In this document: positions 11,418 through 21,674 of the stretch, in pieces | How positions within the stretch are numbered: position 1 is the stretch's first letter | Layout: each line of letters starts with the position of its first letter | Source: Purpureocillium takamizusanense | Lineage: Eukaryota; Ascomycota; Sordariomycetes; Hypocreales; Ophiocordycipitaceae | Reading direction: 5' to 3' | DNA length: 64,000 bases | Assembly: GCF_022605165.1 (NCBI RefSeq) | Contig: NC_063071.1 | Coordinates: 682,001-746,000, forward strand | Notes under the pieces: generated by a model | Database searches by the model: none | Told to the model about the DNA's origin: nothing | What the model saw: the letters and a program-made list of their open reading frames with translations, nothing else | Translations under genes and position numbers: made by a program

Positions 11418-12094
11418 TTACCTCTTGGTGCACTTGAAGGAGCCCCAGTGGGCCGACTGGCTCCCCATGTCGCCCGTGCCGCCAAACGGCAACACCAGCG
11501 TCTCAACGCCGCTGTCGCAGTTGTCGCCACTATACTCCCAGTCATTAGGCACGCAACATTCATCGATAGATCTGATATGGGATGTGTTCGGGGCGCCTAC
11601 TTGTACAGGGTGCAGATGGCGTCGTCGTCGGTGCCGGCCGATCGCATGTTGTGGTACCTAGACGCTCGCCGTCATCATCAGAGTTCCCCGGATCCCCCTC
11701 CCTTCTCCCTCACGGCCAAAGAGGAGAGGGTAAGAGGGAATTTGGGGTAAAGGAAAAAAAAAAGACATACAGATTCACGCCGCTGACCGGGTTGTCCCTG
11801 AACGAGAAGCAAGTGTCCCAGTAGAACGGCACGTGCACGCATGGCGCGACCCAGTTCTTGGTCACACAACCGAACAGCTAGTCGTAAAACCTTGGTCAGG
11901 AAAAGGAATCGAAAGAAGCCGTTGTTGGACGAGGGAAATATTTAGCTGACATTGTGGCCGTCGGCAAGAGTTGGGCTCGGAGACGTGTCTCGCCTGACCT
12001 TGGCCAAGGTCGTAACGGGCTCGGTGGGCGTTCCCGCCGCGTCAGTGCCGCCGACGGCGAGAACGGCCAGCGCTAGGATCGAGTCGAACTTCAT
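11418..12094 (-). CDS. Small secreted cysteine-rich protein (candidate effector)
   Basis: Four-exon gene reconstructed from splice sites: exons 12094-11951, 11877-11771, 11657-11601, 11529-11418; introns of 73, 113 and 71 nt, all GT-AG, the first with a CTGAC branch site. The product is 139 aa. Residues 1-20 form a signal peptide (MKFDSILALAVLAVGG core), so it should enter the secretory path. A Lys-Val-Arg-Arg site near 32-35 could be cut by a Kex2-type protease. The mature part has six cysteines (52, 61, 71, 99, 107, 136), consistent with three disulfides. I recognise no named family. Size, signal peptide and cysteine content are those of fungal effectors or antimicrobial-like proteins, but function is unknown. 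It sits alone in a gene-poor region. Intron 1 starts with the less usual GTCAGC; the other junctions are firm because only they keep frame. Confidence 0.78.
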
Positions 12095-13690
12095 TCTTTC
12101 GTTTTCCTGTTATATCTGCGAGGTTGCGTGTATCGTTTAGCTCACGTCGACTGCCCGCTATGCAGTTCCTGCTCAACGCCCTGTCGTCACGGAGGTAGTA
12201 AAATCCAGCGAAGCCAAGCCACTTACCTGATATACACCAGAAGCAGATGGACTTTATAACGAGTGTCTTGATTAATGATTCAAAGGAGTGACTAGACTGA
12301 AAGGGTTAGAGAACGAATGTGGAGAGACGAGGCATCAGCGCAGTCCTCACAGTCGAGCAGCCCGCGTCAGCGAGCCAGCACCTTATGTATGCAAACGCGA
12401 CGTAGTATGTAGCATTTACTACTGCACGAGGGCCAAGGATAATGCAATTTGGAAAGCCGCCCAGATGGCCTTACGTGAGATGCTTAATCTTTGGACCCCC
12501 AATGGCCTGGCTGGCTGGCACCCGTAGAGGCGGTACGGCTAAACTGCCCGCCGCTTCGGCATCGTGGGCGCGCGCAGCACAACGAGCATGGGGAGGAGGC
12601 CGCGAATGAACGAAACTGGGGTTATTTGATGAGGATCCTTGTCGGGGATTCCTTATAACATCGAGCTATCGAATCATGGGGACAGAGGCGACTGGATCCG
12701 GAAGGGCATTCGGACGGACCGGGCAGACGCGCGGACCGTGTTATCAACCGAAAACCAGGAAAGTCATAAGATGCGGGAACCGCTCCATGCGCCGCACACC
12801 AGTGGCAGTGGCGTTGGCTGCGACGGCGAGTCGGCAACGTGGAAGGGAAGGGCCTCGTCGATGACCCTGGACTCCGGGCGAGCGATGCTCTTCACCAGAC
12901 GCTCCACCTCGTGCCATCTGACTGACGGGCGCTGCTGATGACAAGTCCCCCCCCCCTTCTCTTCGTCATCCATTAACAACAACATTACTGCTAGCTGGCA
13001 GCTGTCCCAAAGCCCTTCGTCTCACGCCTCGCCGCTCTCCATATGCCATCGCCCGAAGAAATTCGTCCCGTGAAAGTACAGGATACAAGCGGGCACGCCA
13101 CAGCCACAACCAGTCACTCTCCCCATCCCCATCGCCAACGTGCTGGGAAGTACATGTCACTCCCCTTCCTCTACTACTATCCACAACCAGAGAGCCAAAG
13201 ACCCCAAGTGCATCGCGGTCTCGGCGTGTCAACCGCCATCCTCCTAGCGCGCTTACTACTACGCCGCGCGCCCATCGCCCGCTCCCGCCGCATTTGGAAT
13301 CAAACACCCGTTGCCAGGCATATATGGCCTGCGGACAAGGGGCTCCCTCCACCTTCCCTGCGCGTAATGAAAAAAAGAGACACAGCGGCGGTGCTCCTCG
13401 AGAGTCTGATCGCGAAACCGACAGTAAAGGAGCCACGACAATATATCAAACGCTCCGATGCACCCGCTCGCACACGTCCACACCCAGTCTAGCTAAAGTG
13501 TGGGTGTGAGTGGTAGCAGTATAGGTCACACGGCGAAGCTTCCTTGCAAATGGAAAACTTGAACCTTGAAACTGTGAGTCTCCTGTATCGTACAACCGAT
13601 GCGTACATATTCGGACATTCCAGCCATAACGCAACTGATCTACCATCTTTCTAAAGCAAAGTCGTCTTAAATGCTCCTGCAGTTGCACGC
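12095..13690. other. Intergenic region upstream of cysteine-rich gene and downstream of glucosidase II
   Basis: No supported gene. A 73-aa minus-strand frame at 12764-12985 has protein-like composition (VRWHEVERLVKSIARPES) but its 5' part crosses a run of ten C at 12947-12956 and no partner exon was found. The rest shows nothing recognisable. Confidence 0.45.
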
Positions 13691-16661
13691 TCATGCCTTG
13701 ATGACCCAGTCCTGGCCGATGCGGGCCCCCACCCGACCGACGACCGCAAACGCAGCACGCCCCTTCTCGGCGGCGTGATACTCGACCTTGACCTTCCACG
13801 ACCGACCGTCACTCTCGATATCGACCTCCTTCTTGTTCCACGCCGACGGAGCGCCGACGACAATGATCCTGTCGACGTGCACGTCGTGCATGTCCGTGAG
13901 CCACTTTCCGGCCTTGATCGTCTTCACATATCGGCCATCCGCGTCCGCCGACGACAGCTTGTTGCCGGCCAACGTGAATTTGCGGTAAATGTACTGACCC
14001 TGCTCGTTGTCAAACGTGTCGCCATCGTCGACGTAGAGCTCGCCCTCGGCGGAACCGCTCTTGGAGACGGACACGACAAGAGTGTAGTCGTCGAACCGCA
14101 TCATGGTGCTGGACCGCCGGGGGATGTCGCGACGCGGGAAGATGTGGCCACCCCGCATGAGTAGCGGGATCTGGTCGATGGTCGCCTTGACCGTAAGGTG
14201 CTTGCCCTTCTTGGTGCTCATGGTCTGGTAAGTCGCGTAGTCGTAGTAGACCTCGTCGTCAGGGATCCAGATATCCGTGGACTCCTTGTCCTGATCGACG
14301 ATGGGCTTGACGAGTAGACCTGTCGACCCGACAAACATCTGGTCGTCAATGGCGAAACCGCTCTCCTCCTCAGGGTGCGTCCAGAACATAGGGCGGACGA
14401 TCGGGCTGCCATCGCGGTTGGCATAGAAGAAGGCAGTGTACCAGGAGGGTAGGAGTGAGTACCGCAGTCGCAGGGCAGCCGTCACAATGGCTGTGTACGG
14501 CTCGCCGAGTAGATATGGCTCACGGCGACGGGCATCGATATGCGCGTGACCGCGGAAGAAGGGGTAGAAGGCGCCCGCCTGGTACCACCGGGCAATCAGG
14601 TCCTTCTCGGGGTTGCCAAAGAAGCCAGCAACGTCAGCGCCAGCGTACGGGAAGCCTGCAATGCCTTGGTTGAGAATCATAGGGATAGAAGCGGCCAGAT
14701 GGTCCCAAGACGCCTGGTTGTCGCCGGTCCACATGGCGCCCAGCCTCTGGGAGCCGCTATAAAAAGACCGGGTCAGGACGAAGGGACGGCGCTTCTCGCC
14801 CTTTTTGCGCGAGACAAGCGCCTCAAAAGTGGCGTTGTGGAACGTGAGGCCGTTCAGGTTGTGGATGTCGCGATGCTCCCACTGACCGTGATGAATATTG
14901 TCCTTGGGCATGGTCGTCTCCGGGCCGTTGAAGACAGACGGCTCGTTCATGTCGTTCCAGAGGAACGTGTTCTCCATGGTTCCCTTGAACGCGTCATACT
15001 TGTAGAGCGACTTCCACCACTCGATAGCCTTGGGATTGAAGCAGTCGATCCAGTTGGATGATCCTGGCCAGCACCAGCCCTCGTATATGGAGTCGTCCTT
15101 GTTGTGGACGGCCAGGTCTTGCGACGTGAGCTCCTTATTGACGCTGTAGCCGTCGACCTTCTTGATGTGGGGGTCGATGATGACGACCAGCTTGCGCCCG
15201 TGGTTGTCGAGCTGCTTGCCCATGCCGATGGGGTCGGCGAAGGAATGCGGTTCCCAGGTAAAGTACTTTTTGTCGTCCGTGTACTCAATATCGAGCCAGA
15301 TGACGTCGTAGGGGATCTTGAACTTGTCCATCTTTCGGTCCACATCCTTGACATCGTCGTCGGAGATGTAGTTCCAGCGGCACTGGTGATAGCCAATCGA
15401 GAACTCTTGGGGCATGGCCGTGTAGCCGGTAAGCTCGCCGTACTTTTGTGTCAAATCGCGGGGTGTAGGACCCAGGAACACAAAGACATCAAGCACGCCG
15501 CTCTCCGAGATCCAGTGCGTGTGCGTGTTCGTTTTGCCGCCGGGCCCGAGGTTAAGAGGGTTGGAGCTGTGCTTGCCCTTGGTGATGTCCACCCAGGTCT
15601 CGGCGGCGTTCAGCCAGAAGACGCCGACCGACGAGCCCTTGCGGTGTGCTTGCATGAACGGGATCGATCCGTAGAGGGTCATTGGGCTGTCGAGGATGTA
15701 CTCAAAGACGTCGGCATTGTACATGCGGTACGGCTCCTCAAAGTTGCCCTCGCCACCGCGGGTCTGCTTGAGGGACATGGGGCCGGTGTGCTCGGGGATG
15801 CCGTACACGTGCTCATATCCAACAAAAGAAACATCCAAGGCGACGCTTTCGGGGCCGCGCGGCTTCGTGTCGGTGTTTCCGCCAAAGGTCTCGTCCCACC
15901 AGGTGCTCTCATCCTCGCCGGTCTCGGCAGGGGCTTCCTCACCCTCCTTGGGTTCGGGCTTATCCACCTTTGGCCTCCAATGCTCCATGTTGAGAAACCC
16001 ACGGTCGTTGAGCTTGATGTGCGTGGCGCCGTCCCTCCGGAATTCAGCTTCCAGAGGCGCAAACTTGATGACGGCCTCGAGCTTGGACTCGGGACCGTAC
16101 TTGATGTTGATCTGGTTCTTGTCCTGGAAGGCGACCTGCGCCTGTTTATCCAGCTCCAACCCACCGACAATGGCCCATTTCTCGGCCTCGTTGTAACGCT
16201 CTTTTCGGACGGGGCTGTTGTGCCTGAGCTCAATGTCCTTCTTTTGGCGCCTCTCCTCGTCGACGGTGACGCGTGCGACGCCGCTCTTGAGGAACGAGAC
16301 GGTAATTGGGAAACGCGCCGTTTCGCCCTTGTCATTGATCGTCTTGAGTATAATTGCGTGTAGCTGACCGTCCTTGAGGACGGGAGACTCGGGTATGACC
16401 TGGTACGGAGAGTTCCACGTCGAGCTCTGCGACGCGGCATTGTCGGCGTATGCCCGGTTACGCTTGCAGAATCCGGACTGGTGACATTTCTTGAAGTCAT
16501 GCTCCTTGACGGCAGCTGCGAACCTGTCAATATATCGTCGTGTATCGCGGCATTGGACGTGCGCGAGCTGGCATACCTGCTTGGGGGATGAAGGCGACTA
16601 TGACGGCCAACACGCACAGGAGCGCCGTCCATTTCCAGGACAGCCCGAGCGTCGACCGCAT
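13691..16661 (-). CDS. Glucosidase II alpha subunit (GH31 alpha-glucosidase)
   Basis: Two exons (16661-16577, 16515-13691) with a 61-nt intron give 969 aa. The N-terminus has a hydrophobic signal segment (WTALLCVLAVIVAFIP), followed directly by the Cys-rich KEHDFKKCHQSGFCKRNRAY that opens mature glucosidase II alpha. The GH31 core is complete: DVIWLDIEYTD, the nucleophile motif WNDMNEPSVF, and the acid/base region TGDNQASWDHL. In the ER lumen the enzyme trims the two inner glucoses from N-glycans, as heterodimer with the beta subunit, and so sets up calnexin-dependent folding. There is no HDEL signal, as expected, because the beta subunit supplies retention. The acceptor was chosen as TTCGCAG, since the nearer TTGACAG would break the frame into the conserved region. 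Confidence 0.96.
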
Positions 16662-17350
16662 GATGGATGGTGGTCGCCGAAAGTGTATCATGCAGAGACG
16701 GATGCAATGTCGAAGCCTGGCTCAGGCGTTGACGCGACGAGGACTTTAATGGACGTCGAACGAGTGTCTGGCGACGGTCCGACGATGCAATGTGGAGGGC
16801 GACAAGCTGTCCCTTGAGACGAGGCCAGTCTCCTGCAACACCTCCCGATTGGGACTGGTGGCACGAACCCGAGCTCCGTGGCTCCTTGGCTGCCCTGGCG
16901 GGGCTGCCTCGATATGCGGAGAGCACGGATACAGCGGTGCCAAAAGCCAGCTGGCCTCGCAGTCAGTGCACGCCAGGGCTGCTGTCCCAATGCGCACTGT
17001 ACATACTTCAATACGTGCCAGTTGCCAAGGTGCTCAGCACCGGGTCGTCACCACTGCCGCTGATGCCCTGGACCTCTTCCGCCCCGTGCCATGTGTGAGC
17101 CATTGGCCTCTGCTTGCCACTCATTTGAACCTGGACCGGGCTGTCCATCAACATCCACCGGCGCTTGGGTTGCCGAGGTGCCCATTCAATCCCGAGGTGC
17201 TTCGTCCGTCAACTGTCTGTCGCTGCAGCCATCACGGCAAGCTTCAGTCTCTACCTACTATCCTCACCGCCAACTTGTCCTCCGTGCGCCTGTGCTGCAG
17301 CTACATCGCCACACTGTACGTCCATCTCCTGCCCACGCCGTCGAATCACC
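16662..17350. promoter_or_regulatory. Divergent promoter region, glucosidase II alpha / NDK
   Basis: No gene seen. The region must serve both housekeeping genes; no discrete sites could be assigned. Confidence 0.5.
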
Positions 17351-18413
17351 ATGGCTGGACCCCACCACGAGTCCGCCCCTCCAAGCGGGCAGAGGCGGCG
17401 ACGCAACCCGCCTGGCGCTGCTGTGGGAACCCTTGTCCCACGAATTTTCCTCGTCCTCGTTGGTCTGCTGCTGGGCTACTTTCTCTTCGCCCCTCGCGAC
17501 CAGACCTCCAGCTTCTCTCCTTCACCGTCTCCGATCTCCAATCCAGTCTCCTCCATCTCTCCCACTCTTCAAGTCTCTTCAGACGAACCGAAAACCGCAG
17601 CCATGTCTACCGAGCAGACGTGAGTTCCCTTGCGGCGTCCCAACTCCACCCCTCCCTACCCCGCCATTACCCCTCCAAGATTTTCCAGCCTGACACCGTG
17701 ATAGCTTCATTGCCATCAAGCCCGATGGCGTTCAGGTGAGTGATTTGCAACTGAGCCGTCTATAGCGCGATAGACACATGCTGACCCCTTGTTTCCAGCG
17801 TGGCCTGATTGCCCCCATCATCGGCCGCTTCGAGAACCGAGGGTAAGACGGACAATCCTCCACTGGTCCAAACACAAGTAACTAAATCGAGTCCCTAGCT
17901 TCAAGCTGGTTGCCATCAACCTGGTCACTCCCACCAAGGAGCACCTCGAGAAGCACTGTTGGTACACCGGTGGAATTAACCTCTGCCGTCGCTGACTTTG
18001 TTGTAGATGAGGACCTCAAGGAGAAGCCTTTCTTCCCTGGCCTGATCTCCTGTACGTCACCCCGTGCGGCCTTGGGACTTGCAATCACATGCTGACAATT
18101 GCAGACATGGGCTCTGGCCCCATCTGCGCCATGGTCTGGGAGGGCCGTGATGCCGTCAAGACCGGCCGCAGTAAGTATCCTGCCTCTTTTTCTTCAACAT
18201 TCTCTAACCGATTTAGCTCTCCTCGGTGCCACCAACCCCCTGGCCTCTGCCCCCGGCACCATCCGTGGCGACTTCGCTCTCGACGTCGGCCGCAACGTCT
18301 GCCATGGCTCCGACTCCGTCGAGAACGCCAAGAAGGAGATTGCCCACTGGTTCCCCAACGGCACCGTCTCCTGGAAGGCTGCCCAGTTCGACTGGGTCTA
18401 CGAGAAGGCTTAA
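17351..18413 (+). CDS. Nucleoside diphosphate kinase, with optional membrane-anchor N-terminus
   Basis: Seven exons: 17351-17619, 17705-17735, 17799-17842, 17899-17957, 18007-18051, 18105-18170, 18217-18413. The core enzyme starts at the internal ATG at 17603 and is 152 aa, the usual fungal length, with the phospho-acceptor histidine at residue 117 (NVCHGSDS) and the KPDGVQRG opening motif. It moves the gamma phosphate between nucleoside triphosphates and diphosphates. An in-frame upstream ATG (17351), in the very strong context CACCATGG, would add 84 residues with an Arg-rich stretch (QRRRRNPPG) then a hydrophobic segment ([16 protein letters not shown]). This would give a type II membrane-anchored or organelle-targeted form of 236 aa. 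Whether both forms are made depends on the transcript start and on leaky scanning. The high exon number in a short gene is typical of highly expressed fungal genes. Confidence 0.94.
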
Positions 18414-18574
18414 GCGGCTGCTGAAAAGCACTGACTTGGTAGTGCCTGCCATGGCATGTACAACTTGTTCATAGCTAGCTTGGACATGGAAAAGTGGCGT
18501 CAATAAAAAGAAATCGAGTCGACGTCGTGTCAGAGCATCTAGTTTGAAAGCTGTCTTGGCTTGCAGATAATGTG

Positions 18575-19198
18575 TCAGGATTTGCGTGTGACCATCTTCC
18601 TGGCCCTTATAAGTATCCGCGCGAACCAGGGTGTTGCCGACACACTGAATATGATGCGGAGGGGTAGCAATGCCTTAGTGACGGCATATGCGAGAGCCAC
18701 TTCCGTGAGGATTTCGTATTTCCTGTCGCCGCTCCTCCACTTGTCAACCACCTCTTCGGCGTGCGACTTGCTGCCTGCTTGCTCGCTCTTCTCCGTGCCA
18801 GCCCCCGAATCCTCTTGTCCGAACCCGAACCAGCCTTTGCGGCTGAAATACCTCTCAAACCTGGCAATGCCGCCTTGAACGTACTCGCCGAAGTGCTCCG
18901 TCATGTACGAGATGGGAACGTATGTGGTGTAGTGAAACAGGGCGAACAGCGCGACGAGCGGTAAAATGGCTGTGAGCTCGTGCAGGATGAGAAAAGAGAC
19001 GATGTGCGAGACCGGCGCGTTGCGAAGTCCAGCGGTGTACTTTTGTAGCCGCTTGGGGAGCTTTGATGTGATGCGGTCGACGCGCGACGCTTGTGGAGAC
19101 TGCGAGGACTGGAGGCGCGCTGCCCGACGGACCTGCCGCAGAGGCAGGCGAGGCCGCGTCTTTGCGAGCCAGTGGAGAGGCAGGCGGCGACTGAACAT
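18575..19198 (-). CDS. FLILHELTA-family mitochondrial membrane protein (Mrx11-like)
   Basis: Single-exon, 207 aa. It contains the literal family signature FLILHELTA followed by ILPL (about residues 68-80), which names the fungal Pfam family that includes yeast Mrx11. The N-terminus is rich in Arg and hydrophobic residues without acidic ones (MFSRRLPLHWLAKTRPRL), as in mitochondrial targeting peptides. Two hydrophobic stretches flank the signature, and a third lies near the C-terminus (LAYAVTKALLPLRIIFSV). Yeast Mrx11 associates with the mitochondrial gene-expression machinery; the molecular role is not known. The gene is convergent with NDK, with only 161 bp between stop codons. Confidence 0.9.
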   Translation of the reverse strand: MFSRRLPLHWLAKTRPRLPLRQVRRAARLQSSQSPQASRVDRITSKLPKRLQKYTAGLRNAPVSHIVSFLILHELTAILPLVALFALFHYTTYVPISYMTEHFGEYVQGGIARFERYFSRKGWFGFGQEDSGAGTEKSEQAGSKSHAEEVVDKWRSGDRKYEILTEVALAYAVTKALLPLRIIFSVSATPWFARILIRARKMVTRKS

Positions 19199-20121
19199 GA
19201 CGCGAGTGATGGTGAGATGATTAAAGTCGGACTAAAGCTGGAAGAATCAATCTTTTGAGGCAGTCGGGAGGCGGTGCTGGGACCGAAATACGGGGCGGGT
19301 CAGCAAGTCGCGCGCCATGGCTGAAGTACGAAGTACAGGGTAGCTGAGAACCTAACGTCAAGCAACATCTTGTCTTGCTATTTCATTCTGTCCTCGGGAC
19401 TTTTGATGTTCTAAACGTGAAAATAGAGCAGAGCCGCTGTTATCCCATTGATATCTGCCTACGCTTCAATGGCAGAAAATATGCGATCAGCCGTCAGAGC
19501 TAGAGCTGCGGAAGTTGCCTGGTCGAGGTCAATCCAGCTCCAACATCAGTGATATAGGCTATTCACGACTTTTGTAAAGCTCTGGTCAAGCAAAACCAGT
19601 ATCTTTGCAAGCACTTTGCCTTGATCAGGTCTGTTCCTTCGAATCATCTGAAATGACTACTGGAGGCGTACACGTCAGCCCAGACCTGGAGAGTCGACAA
19701 TGAATCAAGGCACCTGCGCGTCGCCGACCTGGTCCTGCCCTTCACGCTGTAGATGTGCTCTGCTAGCCCTTACCGCCTTCTTCTGTAGCGGCAGGAGCAT
19801 GGGATGAGATGGCACGTTGCTGATGCGGCCTCCTGCGGTTCTTGGCAGGCTGCACAGCCGTGGGCAGGCGCTCCTTCCGCGTCGGCCCTCTCTTTCCCTG
19901 GCAGGCGAGCTCCTTCCCAGAGAGATGCTGCCTGGTGCAATTGGCGGTGAATGGCCCAAAGACTACACGACATTGAAGAGCCAGCTTTGCTCTCACGCTC
20001 CCTCTTCATCCTCTTCATTCTCTGCCCACGCTTGTGTCTTTGTCAAGTTGCATCCTCAAGCCTCCAACTGCCTCTGCCAATATCCCCCGACCGCACCACC
20101 AAGACTTCTGAAACGGCCTCA
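19199..20121. promoter_or_regulatory. Divergent intergenic region
   Basis: No gene seen. One inverted copy of the 9-mer TACTTCGTA lies at 19327-19335. Confidence 0.5.
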
Positions 20122-21303
20122 ATGTCTCCTATCACCCTCGTCGCTGGCATGGTCGCCGGCCTGGCCATCATGGCTACGGCTCAAAAGTTCCCTCACGAGG
20201 ACCTCATCCTCTGCGACTGCGGCATTGGAGACAACAAAGAGCATCTCGACTGGTCCACTTCGCGTCAAATGAACTGGTACCAGGACATCACTTGGCCACG
20301 TTCCGCGTACTCGTACCCCGACGCTCCAGACATGGCCGTCGAGGTTCCATACAAGGACGGTATTTACCCCTGGGATCCCTCTGGCACCACGGCCACGATG
20401 CCAAACGGCAATGTCTGGACGGCGTACATCGAAGCTGGCACCCCTGATGGCTTCAAGGCCGGCTCTGCAGTCTCGACCAAAAATACGCAGGACATTCTCA
20501 ACTGCTGGGCCTACCGAGGCCGTCCAGTCAGCGCGGCCATCAACAAGACCATCACTAACGACGCCATCTGCTGGAGTGCCTTTGTCTGCAACCGTGACGA
20601 CCACGCCCCGTCTCGCCCCGACGACATGGGCTCTCACACCTCGTCTCTGACCACGTCCAGTGCTGCACCAGCCACATCATTCTACTCACAAGCGCCCCCC
20701 GCTACCCCTGTCCCCACGACGGTCTCTGGCCAACCAACTCCCACTGTTCTTCCTGAGACCGGAAGTCTTTCCGTGTACTCAACCGTCAATCCTCGCTTCA
20801 TCAACTGGCAGAACACCTTGCAGGCATTCATTAATAACTTCGTCTGGGACAAGAATACGGGCCGCTGCGTTGGAGGTCCCGTCCAAGGCACCGGTTTCAC
20901 CATTGCCATCGAGTGTGCCGGCATTCAGATCGACGAAGACACTCATATGACGCTTCTGCTCATCAAAGCACTCCGCGACGTCGGCCTCAACAGCCTGTGG
21001 TTTAACCAGAACCCCATCGTGCCCGGAAACAATGGCTCCAGCGCGACCAACCAGAGCTGGGTAGTCATGCCCGAGGCCTTCACCATTCAAGCTACTGATA
21101 TGGCAACCAACAACGTTGTCGGTCGCCTTTCATACAAGACGCATTACGATGGCTTTCTCTCTGGTCCCTGCTCCACCTGCGAGACCGCTCGATTCAACAA
21201 GAAGTTTTTCGATCCCATGATTGCCGCCATTCAGGGCAGCTATCCCACGTACCACAACTTCACCGTCGAGGCTCAGTGTGACCCTTGGATGGTGTGCGTC
21301 TAA
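20122..21303 (+). CDS. Secreted protein of unknown function
   Basis: Intronless; 393 aa from the ATG at 20122. The N-terminus is a clean signal peptide (MSPITLVAGMVAGLAIMATA, cut before QKFPHED). The mature protein has two folded parts. The first (about 20-165) holds several Cys and many Trp/Tyr, including CDCGIG. The second (about 215-393) has a C..C pair near the end (SGPCSTCET) and a closing CDPWMVCV. A Ser/Thr/Pro-rich linker (about 170-210) joins them and is probably O-glycosylated. I do not recognise a catalytic family; it resembles conserved hypothetical secreted proteins of ascomycetes. An in-frame ATG at 19951 would add 57 residues with a less convincing leader, so the downstream start is preferred. 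The product is likely extracellular or wall-associated. Confidence 0.82.
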   Translation: MSPITLVAGMVAGLAIMATAQKFPHEDLILCDCGIGDNKEHLDWSTSRQMNWYQDITWPRSAYSYPDAPDMAVEVPYKDGIYPWDPSGTTATMPNGNVWTAYIEAGTPDGFKAGSAVSTKNTQDILNCWAYRGRPVSAAINKTITNDAICWSAFVCNRDDHAPSRPDDMGSHTSSLTTSSAAPATSFYSQAPPATPVPTTVSGQPTPTVLPETGSLSVYSTVNPRFINWQNTLQAFINNFVWDKNTGRCVGGPVQGTGFTIAIECAGIQIDEDTHMTLLLIKALRDVGLNSLWFNQNPIVPGNNGSSATNQSWVVMPEAFTIQATDMATNNVVGRLSYKTHYDGFLSGPCSTCETARFNKKFFDPMIAAIQGSYPTYHNFTVEAQCDPWMVCV

Positions 21304-21674
21304 GTCTTGGCTCGCGAACATTCTTAACAGCCGCTGTATCTGTACTCAAACCGTTGGAGCTTTCGAGGCAAAAAAAAGGTGATTGGGAGGTAACCATGTT
21401 ATGCCACTGGCTTTACACTAGACATGTAGACAGTTTTGGGACGACAATTTGACGTTTGATTCATTACATGTCTATTTATATTGGGTCGCGCCGTGCTTCT
21501 ATGTAGCAGTAATCCAATCCACGCTTATGTGCAGATGCAAGGTTGGCCGTATGCGATCGTCTCGTCCGTGATTCATTCTTGGTCCGCACACTGATGCCAA
21601 TACCCTGATGGCCAGAGCCGGCTCGGTGCTTGTTCGACGCGACCAAGATGGCACTGCTCAGTTTCATCACATCG
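21304..21674. other. Convergent intergenic region
   Basis: 3' flanks of two genes, AT-richer than the surroundings; nothing else seen. Confidence 0.5.
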
